Of a stretch of DNA of 64,000 nucleotides, positions 16,841-23,920 are shown one piece after another. The stretch lies in contig NZ_JAHCST010000010.1 in the NCBI RefSeq assembly GCF_018476525.1, positions 1 through 64,000 of the forward strand, in the 5' to 3' direction. This DNA comes from Acrocarpospora catenulata (GTDB lineage Bacteria > Actinomycetota > Actinomycetes > Streptosporangiales > Streptosporangiaceae). Each line of letters opens with the position of its first letter. The stretch's first letter is position 1. The notes beneath the pieces are model-generated. The model saw only the letters and a list, made by a program, of their open reading frames with translations. It was not told the DNA's origin and searched no databases. A program made the position numbers and the translations under genes.

Positions 16841-17836
16841 TCACTGGAGCGCCTCCAGCGCGTCCCGCAGCCTGATGAGCAGATTCACGTCCGTCGGATC
16901 TCCACTGGTCGCCGGCACACCCGCCGACATGACCAGGCCCCCGTTCCCCGGCCGGTTGGTACGGCGAGGCAGCACGGCCGGGCCGCTGTCCCCGGATCCG
17001 GGAGGCTCGGCGGGTTCGCGGGGCGCGGCGGGTACGGCCGGCTGGGCGGGGTCGGCTGGCTTCGGGGGGTCGTTTGGTTTCGGGACTTCGTTTGACTTCG
17101 GAGGTTCGTTCGGCTTCCCGGCTTCGTTGGGCTTCGGGGGTTCGTTGGGCTTCGGGGCTTCGCTCGGCTTCGCGGGTTCGGGGGGTTCCAGCAGCTCCGC
17201 CGCCGCCAGTTCCCGTACGGCCAGCAGCGTCGAGTAAGCCGACCGGCCGATCCGGCGGGCCAGCTCGGCCGGCGGGGTGACGCCGTCGGAGGCCAGCACG
17301 ATCTCCCACTGGAGCGCCGAGAGCACCACGTGCCGGGCGCGGACGTGGCGGCGCGGCGTGATCGGGTGGTTGTCCAGCTCGGCCGACGCCCAGGCGCGGT
17401 CCAACCTGGCACTCCTCCGGCGGCACTCCCGGAACAGGCCGGACACGTCGAAGAACCAGTGCGGGCCCAGCCAGTGCCGGTCGCCGTCCCGGAACCTCAG
17501 CTTGGGCGCACCGGAGCCGCCGAACAGGAAGAACGAGGCGTCCAGGGTGGCCCCGAGCACACAGAACTGGAGCTCCCCCCGGGTCAGCACACCACGCCTC
17601 ACCAGCGTGTCCCCGCCGTCCCCCGTCGCCCCCTGCCGGGTGCTCTTCACCCCGCCCGCGCTGATCCTCCCCGAGGCGGCCAGCAGTTCCTCCACCCCCG
17701 GCGTCCCCGCGCACTCCACGTAGCAGACCCGCCCCCGGTCCAGGAAAACCGTCCCCGCCCGCCCCGCGCGCAGCGCCCCCGTCGCCCCGTCGGCGGCCAG
17801 GGTGGTGAGCGTGGCCTCCAGGCTCGCGTCCGCCAT
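16841..17836 (-). CDS. DUF4388/PATAN-like protein with PKPNE-repeat linker
   Basis: The 331-aa protein starts with a DUF4388-like domain (LEATLTTLAADGATGALR, GTVFLDRGRVCYVECAGTPGVEEL, LQFCVLGATLDASFFLF), followed by a winged-helix-like segment (PPAELARRIGRSAYSTLLAVRELAAAELL). About 60 residues of PKPNEP repeats form a flexible linker, and a short C-terminal helix NLLIRLRDALEAL closes it. DUF4388 proteins occur with roadblock/GTPase modules and response regulators. It lies 3 nt after the first roadblock gene. Signalling or scaffold role is inference. Confidence 0.75.
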   Translation of the reverse strand: MADASLEATLTTLAADGATGALRAGRAGTVFLDRGRVCYVECAGTPGVEELLAASGRISAGGVKSTRQGATGDGGDTLVRRGVLTRGELQFCVLGATLDASFFLFGGSGAPKLRFRDGDRHWLGPHWFFDVSGLFRECRRRSARLDRAWASAELDNHPITPRRHVRARHVVLSALQWEIVLASDGVTPPAELARRIGRSAYSTLLAVRELAAAELLEPPEPAKPSEAPKPNEPPKPNEAGKPNEPPKSNEVPKPNDPPKPADPAQPAVPAAPREPAEPPGSGDSGPAVLPRRTNRPGNGGLVMSAGVPATSGDPTDVNLLIRLRDALEALQ

Positions 17837-17839
17837 GGC

Positions 17840-18211
17840 TCACGGCGCGATCAGCTGGTGGGAGATGCTCCGCAGGCGCAACCGGGCCAGGGCCAGGTTC
17901 GCCCGCCCCCGGTCCAGCCGCAGGCACATCAGCAGCGGCCCGTCGAACGGCGTCTCCATCGGCAGGATGAGCTGGTAGCCGTGGTCGGTAGTGACGATCA
18001 CGTCCTCGATCCGGACCGTTCCATCGGGGGAGGACATCGCCAGTCCGCCCTGCGTGGCCCGATAACACTCACGCAACCCCGCCGCCGAGCCCTCCAGATC
18101 GGCCGCGCCCTGACCGGCGATCGCCGTACCGCTGGCGTGGTCAACGAGCATCGCGCAAAGCGCCCCGGGGATGGCCATCGCCTCCGCCAGACACTCCTCG
18201 ATCCCAATCAT
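17840..18211 (-). CDS. roadblock/LC7-domain protein (first of cluster)
   Basis: The product of about 123 aa starts MIGIEECLAEAMAIPGALCA; AAGGGGG lies just upstream of the ATG and beats an upstream in-frame start. LVDHASGTAIAGQGAADLEG and LLMCLRLDRGRANLALARLRL are roadblock signatures; the last segment is almost the same as in the third roadblock gene, showing that these are paralogues. It heads the operon; the region up to the divergent DUF523 gene should hold its promoter. Confidence 0.8.
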   Translation of the reverse strand: MIGIEECLAEAMAIPGALCAMLVDHASGTAIAGQGAADLEGSAAGLRECYRATQGGLAMSSPDGTVRIEDVIVTTDHGYQLILPMETPFDGPLLMCLRLDRGRANLALARLRLRSISHQLIAP

Positions 18212-18423
18212 CCGCACCCCCTTGCCGGGTCTCGACGGCCCGTCACAAGAACGAACCCGGCCAAGAGTAGAGAAAGGCCGAAATATCAACCAGCCGAATC
18301 TCTGAGTGGGGCGGGAATCGGCGGAATGATTAATCCTCCCGGGTAAGGATTTATCACCTTGGTAGAAGGTGTGAGGAAATCGTGAGGATTGTTCATTTCG
18401 GTCGGCGGGTGCGGGAGAATGGG

Positions 18424-18921
18424 ATGATGGATCGCATACTGGTCAGCGCATGCCTGCTCGGCAGCCGGGTGCGGTACGACGGCAGGGCCAAGACCAGCGA
18501 CGACGCCCAACTGGCAGCCTGGCGGGCGGAGGGCCGCCTGGTCTCGTTCTGCCCCGAGGTTTCGGGTGGCCTACCCATTCCCCGCCCTCCAGCCGAAATC
18601 GAACCCGGCGCCGACGGCTTGGCCGTGCTCGACGGCAAAGCTCGAGTCCTCACCCCCACCGGCGACAACGTGTCCCAATATTTCATTATTGGTGCCTATC
18701 GCGCACTGGACGCGGCCCGTGCCGCAAATGCCGTACTCGCCATCCTCAAAGAATCCAGCCCCTCCTGCGGCTCCCTCCACCACTACGACGGCACCTTCAC
18801 CGGCCACACCACCCCCGGCGAAGGCGTCACCACCGCCCTACTCACCCGCGAGGGCATCCCAGTCTTCTCAGAGGACCACATCCCCGACGCCGCCACCTAC
18901 CTGGCCACACTGCACAGCTAG
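18424..18921 (+). CDS. DUF523-family protein
   Basis: The 165-aa protein is DUF523 (YbbK-like): MMDRILVSACLLGSRVRYDG, LVSFCPEVSGGLPIPRPPAEI and AILKESSPSCGSLHHYDGTF. The conserved Cys residues (SACLLG, FCPE, PSCG) could bind a metal or cluster. Members occur alone or fused to DUF1722; biochemical function is unknown. A GGGAGA sequence 5 nt ahead of the first of two adjacent ATGs supports the start. It is divergent from the roadblock operon. Confidence 0.88.
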   Translation: MMDRILVSACLLGSRVRYDGRAKTSDDAQLAAWRAEGRLVSFCPEVSGGLPIPRPPAEIEPGADGLAVLDGKARVLTPTGDNVSQYFIIGAYRALDAARAANAVLAILKESSPSCGSLHHYDGTFTGHTTPGEGVTTALLTREGIPVFSEDHIPDAATYLATLHS

Positions 18922-18987
18922 CGCGGGACTGCCGCCACCAAGGCCGCGGGCGGGCAGCGCGTCGAAAGGCGGGCATGTCGCGACCAC

Positions 18988-19125
18988 TCCTCACTCCCCG
19001 GCCCAAGCCGAACGGGCCGGCCAGCCACCTGGACTACAGTCGCCGGACGGGCCGGGCAGCCACCTGGACCACTGCTCGTTCTCCGGCCCGAGCCGAACGG
19101 GTCGGCCAGCCAGGCGCCGAGGGAG
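18988..19125 (+). repeat. imperfect direct repeat, intergenic
   Basis: A phrase containing CCGGCCCAAGCCGAACGGG then CCGGCCAGCCA recurs about 95 nt later as CCGGCCCGAGCCGAACGGG and TCGGCCAGCCA, with an intermediate CAGCCACCTGGAC doublet. It is probably decayed duplicated sequence; no gene is evident. Confidence 0.4.
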
Positions 19126-19165
19126 CCGAAGCGGGCGTCTGATACCGCCACGTCACGAATGGGTG

Positions 19166-19423
19166 ATGGGCTCAGGACTTCCGGAAACCGCCTCGCTCAG
19201 CGAACAGACGGAAGCTGTAATGAACCGCCTGGCCGGCACCTGGGATCGGATAGGAGAGCTGACCGCTCAAGGCGAGGTGGCCACGTTGGTCATGCTCCGT
19301 TCGTTCGAACAGGGGCCATGCTCCGTCTCTCTCGGGCTCGTCCTTGATGGAGAAGTCATCGGGTTCCTCCACAGAGCGGGAGCCCACGTATGGATTGATG
19401 AGTACGACTGCAGCGAGGACTAG
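19166..19423 (+). CDS. hypothetical protein, 85 aa
   Basis: The small protein MGSGLPETASLSEQTEAVMN to WIDEYDCSED has a helical N-terminal half and a beta-rich, acidic C-terminal half (SVSLGLVLDGEVIGFLH, AHVWIDEYDC). The frame stays open upstream into the DUF523 shadow frame, so the start is uncertain; GTG three nt earlier is an alternative. No family is recognised. It borders a transposase remnant, so it may itself be a fragment. Confidence 0.4.
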   Translation: MGSGLPETASLSEQTEAVMNRLAGTWDRIGELTAQGEVATLVMLRSFEQGPCSVSLGLVLDGEVIGFLHRAGAHVWIDEYDCSED

Positions 19424-19598
19424 ACAGAAGACAGCCATCAGCTCTCTTGGCGGTTGAGCTGCGGAAACGCCGATCTGCGGGGGAGTGGTTCAGCTGCCCC
19501 TGATTTCCTGTAGTCCCCTTGATCACCCTCCTGACGGGCACGCCGTCTGAGCTGGCAGCGCGGATGGCCGACGTGATCCGCATGCAGAACATCGACTG

Positions 19599-19740
19599 GT
19601 GATCCTGCCACGTCTCCCCCGCATTGAGCCGTTGCCGGGCCTGGTGGCTGTGCGGACGGTTCTGGCCGAGTATGTCCAGCACTACGACCGTCACCGGCCG
19701 CACCATCCCTGCACCAATGCCCGCCAGACTCGACCTCTGA
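19599..19740 (+). pseudogene. integrase/transposase C-terminal remnant
   Basis: The 340-nt region between the small ORF and the SDR gene has no intact gene. In it LAEYVQHYDRHRPHHP is the typical C-terminal end of an rve-type integrase core as in IS3/IS481-like transposases (usually YN.HRPH). No catalytic DDE part, terminal inverted repeats or target duplication is visible. Just upstream, a frame ending ELAARMADVIRMQNIDW stop looks like another truncated gene end. The stretch is therefore a scar of past insertions. Confidence 0.55.
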
Positions 19741-19763
19741 CGCTCGGCGGCCCCGGGAGTCGG

Positions 19764-20663
19764 TTACTCCGGCAGCTCGTAGGCGCCGGCGGCGATGTCC
19801 TCGAAGAGTGTCGGGCCCGTCGGCGTCCAGGCGAGCAGTTCCTGGGTGCGGCTGCTCGACGCGGTGAGGTCCATGCCGAAGAAGCGTGCGATCCAGCCGA
19901 AGTGAGCCTCGGCGTCCTCCGGCGCGACCGATACCGTCGGGAGGCCCAGGTAGTCGCCGATGGCGGCGGCGATGTCGCGGGAGAGGAGGCCGCCTTCGGC
20001 CACCGCGTGCGTCCGCGAACCCGCCGGGGCATTCTCCAGCGCGAGCCGCACCATCTGCCCGGCGTCGGAGCGGTGCACGGCCGCCCAGCGGGCCGAGCCC
20101 TCGCCGATGTAGCCGGCCGCTCCGCGTTCCTTCGCGATCTTCGTCAGTGCCGCGGTGAAGCCGTGGTCGCCCCTTCCGTGCACGGTCGGGGCGAAGCGCA
20201 GCGCCACCGGACGGACTCCGCGGCCGGCGTACTCCAGGGCCAGGTTCTCGCTGCCGCCGCGCATCGAGTCGGCACCGCTGTGCGGTGACGGGTCGTCCTC
20301 GGTCAACGGTCGCCCGGTGACGCCCGATGCCAGCCCGGAGGCGAGCAGAAATGGCCGGTCGCTGCCTTCGAGCGTGTCGAGCATGCGCTGGACGGCGGCT
20401 CGCTCGCTGCGGCCGGCGCCGGCCTGGTCGGAGAAGTCGTGTTTGAAGGCGAGATGGATGACGCCGTCGGCGGTCGCGGCTGCCGAGGCCAGGCTGTCGA
20501 GGTCGTCGAGGCCGCCGCGGTGGGCGATGGCGCCCTTCGCCTCGAGGGCGGTGGCCGCCTCGTCGGAGCGGGCCAGTCCGACGACCTTGTGGCCGTGGGC
20601 GAGGAGTTCGTCGGTGACGGCCGAGCCGATCCAGCCGGTGGCACCGGTGACAAAGACACGCAT
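19764..20663 (-). CDS. SDR-family NAD(P)-dependent epimerase/reductase
   Basis: The 299-aa protein starts MRVFVTGATGWIGSAVTDEL, an extended-SDR nucleotide-binding motif (GATGWIG). It continues with GVIHLAFKHDFSD, the catalytic-region LLASGLASGV and VRPVALRFAPTVHGRGDHG. The usual YxxxK is not obvious (NLALEYAGRG), as in several atypical SDRs. GGAAGG ahead of the chosen ATG supports the start over a longer frame. It is divergent from a TetR gene, with two matching palindromes between them, so TetR probably represses it. Confidence 0.85.
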   Translation of the reverse strand: MRVFVTGATGWIGSAVTDELLAHGHKVVGLARSDEAATALEAKGAIAHRGGLDDLDSLASAAATADGVIHLAFKHDFSDQAGAGRSERAAVQRMLDTLEGSDRPFLLASGLASGVTGRPLTEDDPSPHSGADSMRGGSENLALEYAGRGVRPVALRFAPTVHGRGDHGFTAALTKIAKERGAAGYIGEGSARWAAVHRSDAGQMVRLALENAPAGSRTHAVAEGGLLSRDIAAAIGDYLGLPTVSVAPEDAEAHFGWIARFFGMDLTASSSRTQELLAWTPTGPTLFEDIAAGAYELPE

Positions 20664-20686
20664 GGCAGCGTTCCCTTCCAAAGCCA

Positions 20687-20701
20687 TGTCAGTAACTGAC
20701 A
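20687..20701. promoter_or_regulatory. TetR operator site 1
   Basis: TGTCAGTAACTGACA is a perfect palindrome around a central A in the SDR/TetR divergent promoter region. A second, 13-of-15 matching copy lies 31 bp away. Confidence 0.65.
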
Positions 20702-20717
20702 TCAACCTAGCATTCGA

Positions 20718-20732
20718 TGTCAGCAACTGTCA
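20718..20732. promoter_or_regulatory. TetR operator site 2
   Basis: TGTCAGCAACTGTCA differs from the first site at two positions. It overlaps a possible upstream ATG of the TetR gene, which argues for the later TetR start. Confidence 0.6.
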
Positions 20733-20749
20733 TCACTACACTTCTGGGC

Positions 20750-21307
20750 ATGGGTCGCTGGGAGCCGGACGCGCGGGGGCGGCTGATCCGCGCCGCGATG
20801 GAGCTCTTCGCCGAGCGTGGGTTCGAGGAGACCACCGCCGACGACATCGCCGAGCGCGCCCGCGTGACGGAGCGCACCTTCTTCCGGCACTTCGCCGACA
20901 AGCGCGAGGTCCTCTTCGACGGTTCCAGGACCATGGAGCAGACGGCATATGACGCGATCCTGATCGCGCCGGCCGACCACTCGCCGCTCGAGGCGGCGCT
21001 GGCCGGGATGGTCGCGAGCGCCGGTCTCCTGGCGGACCGTCGCGACCACGCCGTGCGCCGCTCCCGGATCATCGCGGCCAACCCGAGCCTGCGGGAGCGC
21101 GAGCTGCTCAAGCTCGCGGCGCTGACCGGCACGACGGCCGAGGCATTGCGCGCCCGCGGGGTCACCGACCTCACCGCCGACCTTGCCGCCCACAGCGCGG
21201 TGACGGTCTTCCACGTCGCGTTCGCGCGCTGGGTCTCGACGGAGGAGCCGCCTGACTTTGCCGCCTGCATCGCGGAGGCCGCGGCGGCGCTACGTGCCCT
21301 GAAATGA
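20750..21307 (+). CDS. TetR-family regulator
   Basis: The 185-aa product MGRWEPDARGRLIRAAMELF has the TetR helix-turn-helix at residues 20-55 (FEETTADDIAERARVTERTFFRHFADK). The remainder is an all-helical ligand-binding domain. Related proteins start MGRWEP, and the alternative ATG 33 nt upstream falls in an operator copy, so I use the later ATG. It most likely represses the divergent SDR gene and itself; the inducer is unknown. Confidence 0.88.
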   Translation: MGRWEPDARGRLIRAAMELFAERGFEETTADDIAERARVTERTFFRHFADKREVLFDGSRTMEQTAYDAILIAPADHSPLEAALAGMVASAGLLADRRDHAVRRSRIIAANPSLRERELLKLAALTGTTAEALRARGVTDLTADLAAHSAVTVFHVAFARWVSTEEPPDFAACIAEAAAALRALK

Positions 21308-21488
21308 CAACCAGGACGCTGTCGTCAGGTATCTGGTCGCCTGACGGGCACCGACCTGAAGGTCGTGACCCCCGCTTTTCGACGCCCGGCCCTCCCGGCC
21401 GCGCCGTCCCGCCTGACCCGCTGGGAAACGCTTCTCGTCGCCCGGTCCAAGTACGGGTGTAAGGCGAACGACGAAGGGAGCGAGGCCA

Positions 21489-22034
21489 GTGCGCCTCAAC
21501 GAAGACCCTGCGGCCTTTGAGGCCTTCTATCGCCGCCATGTCGATGCCGTCACCCGATTCGTGGTCCGGCGGGTGAGTGACCCGCACCTGGCCGCCGACC
21601 TGACGGCGGACATCTTCCTGGCGGTCCTGGACTCGGCGCACACCTACGTGCCCGGCCGGGGCAGCGAGATCGCATGGCTGTACGGCGTCGCGCGCAACGT
21701 CGTGTCGGCCCAGCATCGCAAGGCGGCCCGGGAGTCGCGGGCGGCCGGTCGGGTCGCGGGCCGGCGGCTGATGGACGACGACGATCTCGTCAGGATGGAG
21801 GAGAAGATCGACGCCGAGCGCCGCATGCGCAGCGCTCTGGAGGCCATGGCCGGGCTTCCGGAGGGCGAACGCGCGGTGCTGGAGCTGGTGGCGATCGATC
21901 AGCTCACCGTCACCGAGGCCGCCGCGGCCCTGGGCATCCGCCAGGTCACCGCACGAGTCCGACTGCACCGGGCCAGACGTGCCCTTGAAGACGTCGCTTC
22001 GCCATCGGCTGTGTACGTGGAAGGACAGGCATGA
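21489..22034 (+). CDS. ECF-type RNA polymerase sigma factor
   Basis: The 181-aa protein has sigma region 2 (AAFEAFYRRHVDAVTRFVVR, AADLTADIFLAVL, YVPGRGSEIAWLYGVARNVV) and region 4 (RMRSALEAMAGLPEGERAVL, LTVTEAAAALGIRQVTARVR). GAAGGGAG lies upstream of the GTG start. The following gene overlaps by 4 nt and encodes a single-pass membrane protein, which could be its regulator although it lacks a zinc anti-sigma HxxxCxxC motif. Confidence 0.9.
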   Translation: MRLNEDPAAFEAFYRRHVDAVTRFVVRRVSDPHLAADLTADIFLAVLDSAHTYVPGRGSEIAWLYGVARNVVSAQHRKAARESRAAGRVAGRRLMDDDDLVRMEEKIDAERRMRSALEAMAGLPEGERAVLELVAIDQLTVTEAAAALGIRQVTARVRLHRARRALEDVASPSAVYVEGQA

Positions 22035-22702
22035 GCAATTTCGAAGAGCGCCTTCTCAGTGCACTCAAGGAAGAGATCACGACGAGAACGGCGAAGGACG
22101 ACATGACCACTGTTACACCGATCCGGCGCGGCTCCAGGCGGCGCGTCGCGGGGCTGTCCGCCGCGGTCGCGGGCGTCGCGGCGGCCGCGACCACGGTGAC
22201 GCTGCTGACCGGGATCACCGAGAGCCCGGCGTACGCAGTGACCAAGGGCTCCGACGGGGCCGTCAGCGTACGGATCAACGAGTTCAACGATCCGGAAGGG
22301 CTGGAGTCCGAACTGGCCGCCGCGGGGGTTGATGCGGTGGTCGACTACCTGCCGTTCGGCCAGACCTGCAAGGGCCCGCGCGGCGCGCACGGGTCCACGC
22401 AGGGCCAGTTCGCGGTGAGCATCGGCAGCGAAGGCGACGGAATCTCGTTCAAGATCGAGAAAGGCCAGGTCCCCGCGGGCGAGACACTCGTACTGGCCGT
22501 CACCAAGGCCGAGAACGGCGCGGACAAGCCCCCGCTCGCAACCTCCCTGGAGATCGTCAAGGGCGCCGTCGCCCCCTGCGAGGCGATCTCGATGCCCATC
22601 CCGCCGGCGGGCGGCGACGGAAAGACGGACAACGCCCCCGGCGTCCAGTCCAGGATCGACGGCGAGGACCGGGCTCCGAGCCTGAACTCCGTGACCGAGT
22701 GA
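22031..22702 (+). CDS. single-pass membrane protein co-transcribed with the sigma factor
   Basis: The 223-aa protein has a cytoplasmic N-terminus (MSNFEERLLSALKEEITTR), one transmembrane helix near residues 40-62 (VAGLSAAVAGVAAAATTVTLL) and an extracytoplasmic domain with two Cys (QTCKGPRG and VAPCEAI) that may form a disulphide. This is the usual layout of membrane proteins encoded after actinobacterial ECF sigma factors, acting as sensors or anti-sigma-like proteins. No anti-sigma domain is evident, so function is inferred from the 4-nt overlap. Confidence 0.75.
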   Translation: MSNFEERLLSALKEEITTRTAKDDMTTVTPIRRGSRRRVAGLSAAVAGVAAAATTVTLLTGITESPAYAVTKGSDGAVSVRINEFNDPEGLESELAAAGVDAVVDYLPFGQTCKGPRGAHGSTQGQFAVSIGSEGDGISFKIEKGQVPAGETLVLAVTKAENGADKPPLATSLEIVKGAVAPCEAISMPIPPAGGDGKTDNAPGVQSRIDGEDRAPSLNSVTE

Positions 22703-22741
22703 CACACCATCCCGCGTAGCCCGGCGGTCGCCGGATGCGCA

Positions 22742-22781
22742 GGCCCGGCGGCCCTCCCGAGCAGAACGGGGCCGCCGGGCC
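22742..22781 (+). terminator. strong hairpin terminator
   Basis: Perfect 13-bp arms GGCCCGGCGGCCC and GGGCCGCCGGGCC are followed by TTCGTCGTC. It closes the sigma-factor operon and isolates the RiPP operon downstream. Confidence 0.75.
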
Positions 22782-22818
22782 TTCGTCGTCTCCGGGGTCC
22801 AAGTCGCCGGGCAGCCCC

Positions 22819-22848
22819 TTGCGCATTTCGGGCGAAGCGGTCTAAGGT
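22819..22848 (+). promoter_or_regulatory. candidate promoter of the RiPP operon
   Basis: TTGCGC and TAAGGT are separated by 18 bp, resembling actinobacterial -35/-10 elements. The predicted start would fall at the left edge of the Zur-type palindrome. Assigned by eye only. Confidence 0.4.
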
Positions 22849-22858
22849 CGGCGACGGA

Positions 22859-22875
22859 ATGAAAACGGTTTTCAT
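22859..22875. promoter_or_regulatory. Zur-type box (Fur-family operator)
   Basis: ATGAAAACGGTTTTCAT is a perfect palindrome around one base; its inner 15 bp TGAAAACGGTTTTCA fits the actinobacterial Zur consensus (TGAAAAT-N-ATTTTCA type) except for one symmetrical base pair. It lies between the candidate -10 and the ribosome binding site of the precursor gene, where zinc-loaded Zur would block transcription. The palindrome is seen; Zur identity rests on known consensus. Confidence 0.75.
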
Positions 22876-22891
22876 TTCAGAAGGAGGAGTT

Positions 22892-23077
22892 GTGGAAGTC
22901 AGGTTCCAGGAGCTGACCCCGCAGGCCGTGCTGCCGGCCCTGCAGGGTCCGGGTACCAACGCGCTCGTGCACAACCCGTTCAAGTTCGAGGAACTGGCCG
23001 CTGAGCCGGTGCTCCCCGCGCTGCAGGGCCCGGGGACGAACGCGCTGGTGCACAACCCGTTCAGCTGGAGCGCCTGA
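22892..23077 (+). CDS. RiPP precursor peptide with two tandem units
   Basis: The 61-aa peptide starts at a GTG with AAGGAGGA just upstream; an ATG 33 nt earlier lies in the Zur box and has no ribosome binding site. It consists of two 27-residue units, RFQELTPQA and KFEELAAEP each followed by the identical VLPALQGPGTNALVHNPF, then a tail SWSA. Each unit looks like a short recognition segment plus core. There is no Cys; the only hydroxyl residue in each repeated core is Thr, while His and Asn could bind metal. The position before ocin-ThiF and YcaO genes marks it as their substrate. Confidence 0.85.
   Translation: MEVRFQELTPQAVLPALQGPGTNALVHNPFKFEELAAEPVLPALQGPGTNALVHNPFSWSA
22928..23062 (+). 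repeat. tandem 54-nt coding repeats with silent-only differences
   Basis: Copies at 22928-22981 and 23009-23062 encode the same 18 residues, yet 7 of 18 codons differ, all silently. This indicates selection on the peptide rather than a fresh duplication. Confidence 0.9.
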
Positions 23078-23084
23078 GCTCCGA

Positions 23085-23117
23085 GCGGGCGGTCCGTCTT
23101 CCCGGCGGGCCGCCCGC
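23085..23117 (+). terminator. attenuator-like hairpin after the precursor gene
   Basis: GCGGGCGG and CCGCCCGC pair across a 17-nt loop in the 90-nt gap before the next gene. Partial termination here would give more precursor than enzyme mRNA, a common RiPP arrangement; role inferred. Confidence 0.45.
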
Positions 23118-23167
23118 GCCCCTCCCGAGGTCCCGAGCCGTTGAGACGCAGAGCGTGAGAGAAGGAC

Positions 23168-23920
23168 ATGGAGAGCATCGCCCCAGGCCATCACCTGTAC
23201 GTCGGCCCTGACGGAACCTGGCGGTCATGTGACGAGCAGGAGCGGTTCGCGCGGATCAGCGGGCCGCCGGAGCTGCTGGCCCGGATGCGGGCGCAGGCGT
23301 ACCAGGGTGGCGCCGACCCGGAGTTGGAGCCGCTTACCGAGGTGCTGCGGGCGCGTGGTGTGGTGCGCGAGATGACCATGCCAGACCGGACGATCACGGT
23401 GTCGGTGCGGGGTGGCACGCCGGTGGCGGCGGCGGTGGCGGAGCTGCTGGCCGGGTGCGAGCGGGTGACGGTGGCGCCGCCGGAAGCGGACGCCGATGTG
23501 CTGGTGGTGTGCGCGGGCTGGCTGCCGGACAGCGAGTGGTTGCGGCTGGACGCCACCGGTGTGGTGTGGCATCGCTGCCACGTCGAGGGCACGCGGCTGG
23601 TGCTGGGGCCGATGACCGTGCCGGGGGAGACCGCGTCCTACCGGGACCTGCGAGGTCGCAGACTGGCCGCCGCCGCGCTGCCGGACGAGCTGGCCGCGTA
23701 CTGGGCCTACCTGGAGTCCGGGGAACCGCTGCCGCCGGTGACGTGGCCCAACCAGGGGGCGGTCGCGCTGGCCGCCGGGCTGCTGGTCAACGACGTGCTG
23801 ACCTGGCGGGACACCGGCCGTCCCGCCGCCGCTGATCGGCAGCTGGTGGTGGATCCGGCGACCGGCGAGGTCACCCGCCACCCGGTGCTGCCGCTGCCCC
23901 TCGTGAGCGGGTCGAAGTGA
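23168..23920 (+). CDS. ocin-ThiF-like TOMM leader-peptide-binding protein
   Basis: The 250-aa protein has an N-terminal segment (about 1-75) that could be a peptide-recognition winged helix, and a C-terminal E1/ThiF-like half. That half contains ADVLVVCAGWLPDSEWLRLD and WHRCHVEGTRLVLGPMTVPGETASYRDL, closely like the ocin-ThiF/TOMM C-protein pattern in which a substrate-binding partner activates a YcaO enzyme. No ATP-binding ThiF loop is evident, as usual for this class. An AGAAGGAC ribosome binding site precedes the ATG; the next gene overlaps by 4 nt. Confidence 0.75.
   Translation: MESIAPGHHLYVGPDGTWRSCDEQERFARISGPPELLARMRAQAYQGGADPELEPLTEVLRARGVVREMTMPDRTITVSVRGGTPVAAAVAELLAGCERVTVAPPEADADVLVVCAGWLPDSEWLRLDATGVVWHRCHVEGTRLVLGPMTVPGETASYRDLRGRRLAAAALPDELAAYWAYLESGEPLPPVTWPNQGAVALAAGLLVNDVLTWRDTGRPAAADRQLVVDPATGEVTRHPVLPLPLVSGSK

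Noticed and set aside
16800-18068. Minus-strand 545-codon frame covering two roadblock genes
   Set aside because: Only its C-terminal 122 codons are real; the rest is an Arg/Gly/Pro-rich shadow of the DUF4388-like gene.
19424-19763. A complete insertion sequence
   Set aside because: Only a C-terminal integrase scrap is visible; no terminal repeats, DDE core or target duplication.
22859-22875. Reading the palindrome as an iron (DmdR/IdeR) box
   Set aside because: IdeR/DmdR boxes have the TTAGGTTAGGCTAACCTAA-type pattern; TGAAAA-TTTTCA symmetry fits Zur much better.
22859-22891. ATG start of the RiPP precursor 33 nt upstream
   Set aside because: The ATG lies inside the Zur-type palindrome and lacks a ribosome binding site; the GTG with AAGGAGGA is better placed.
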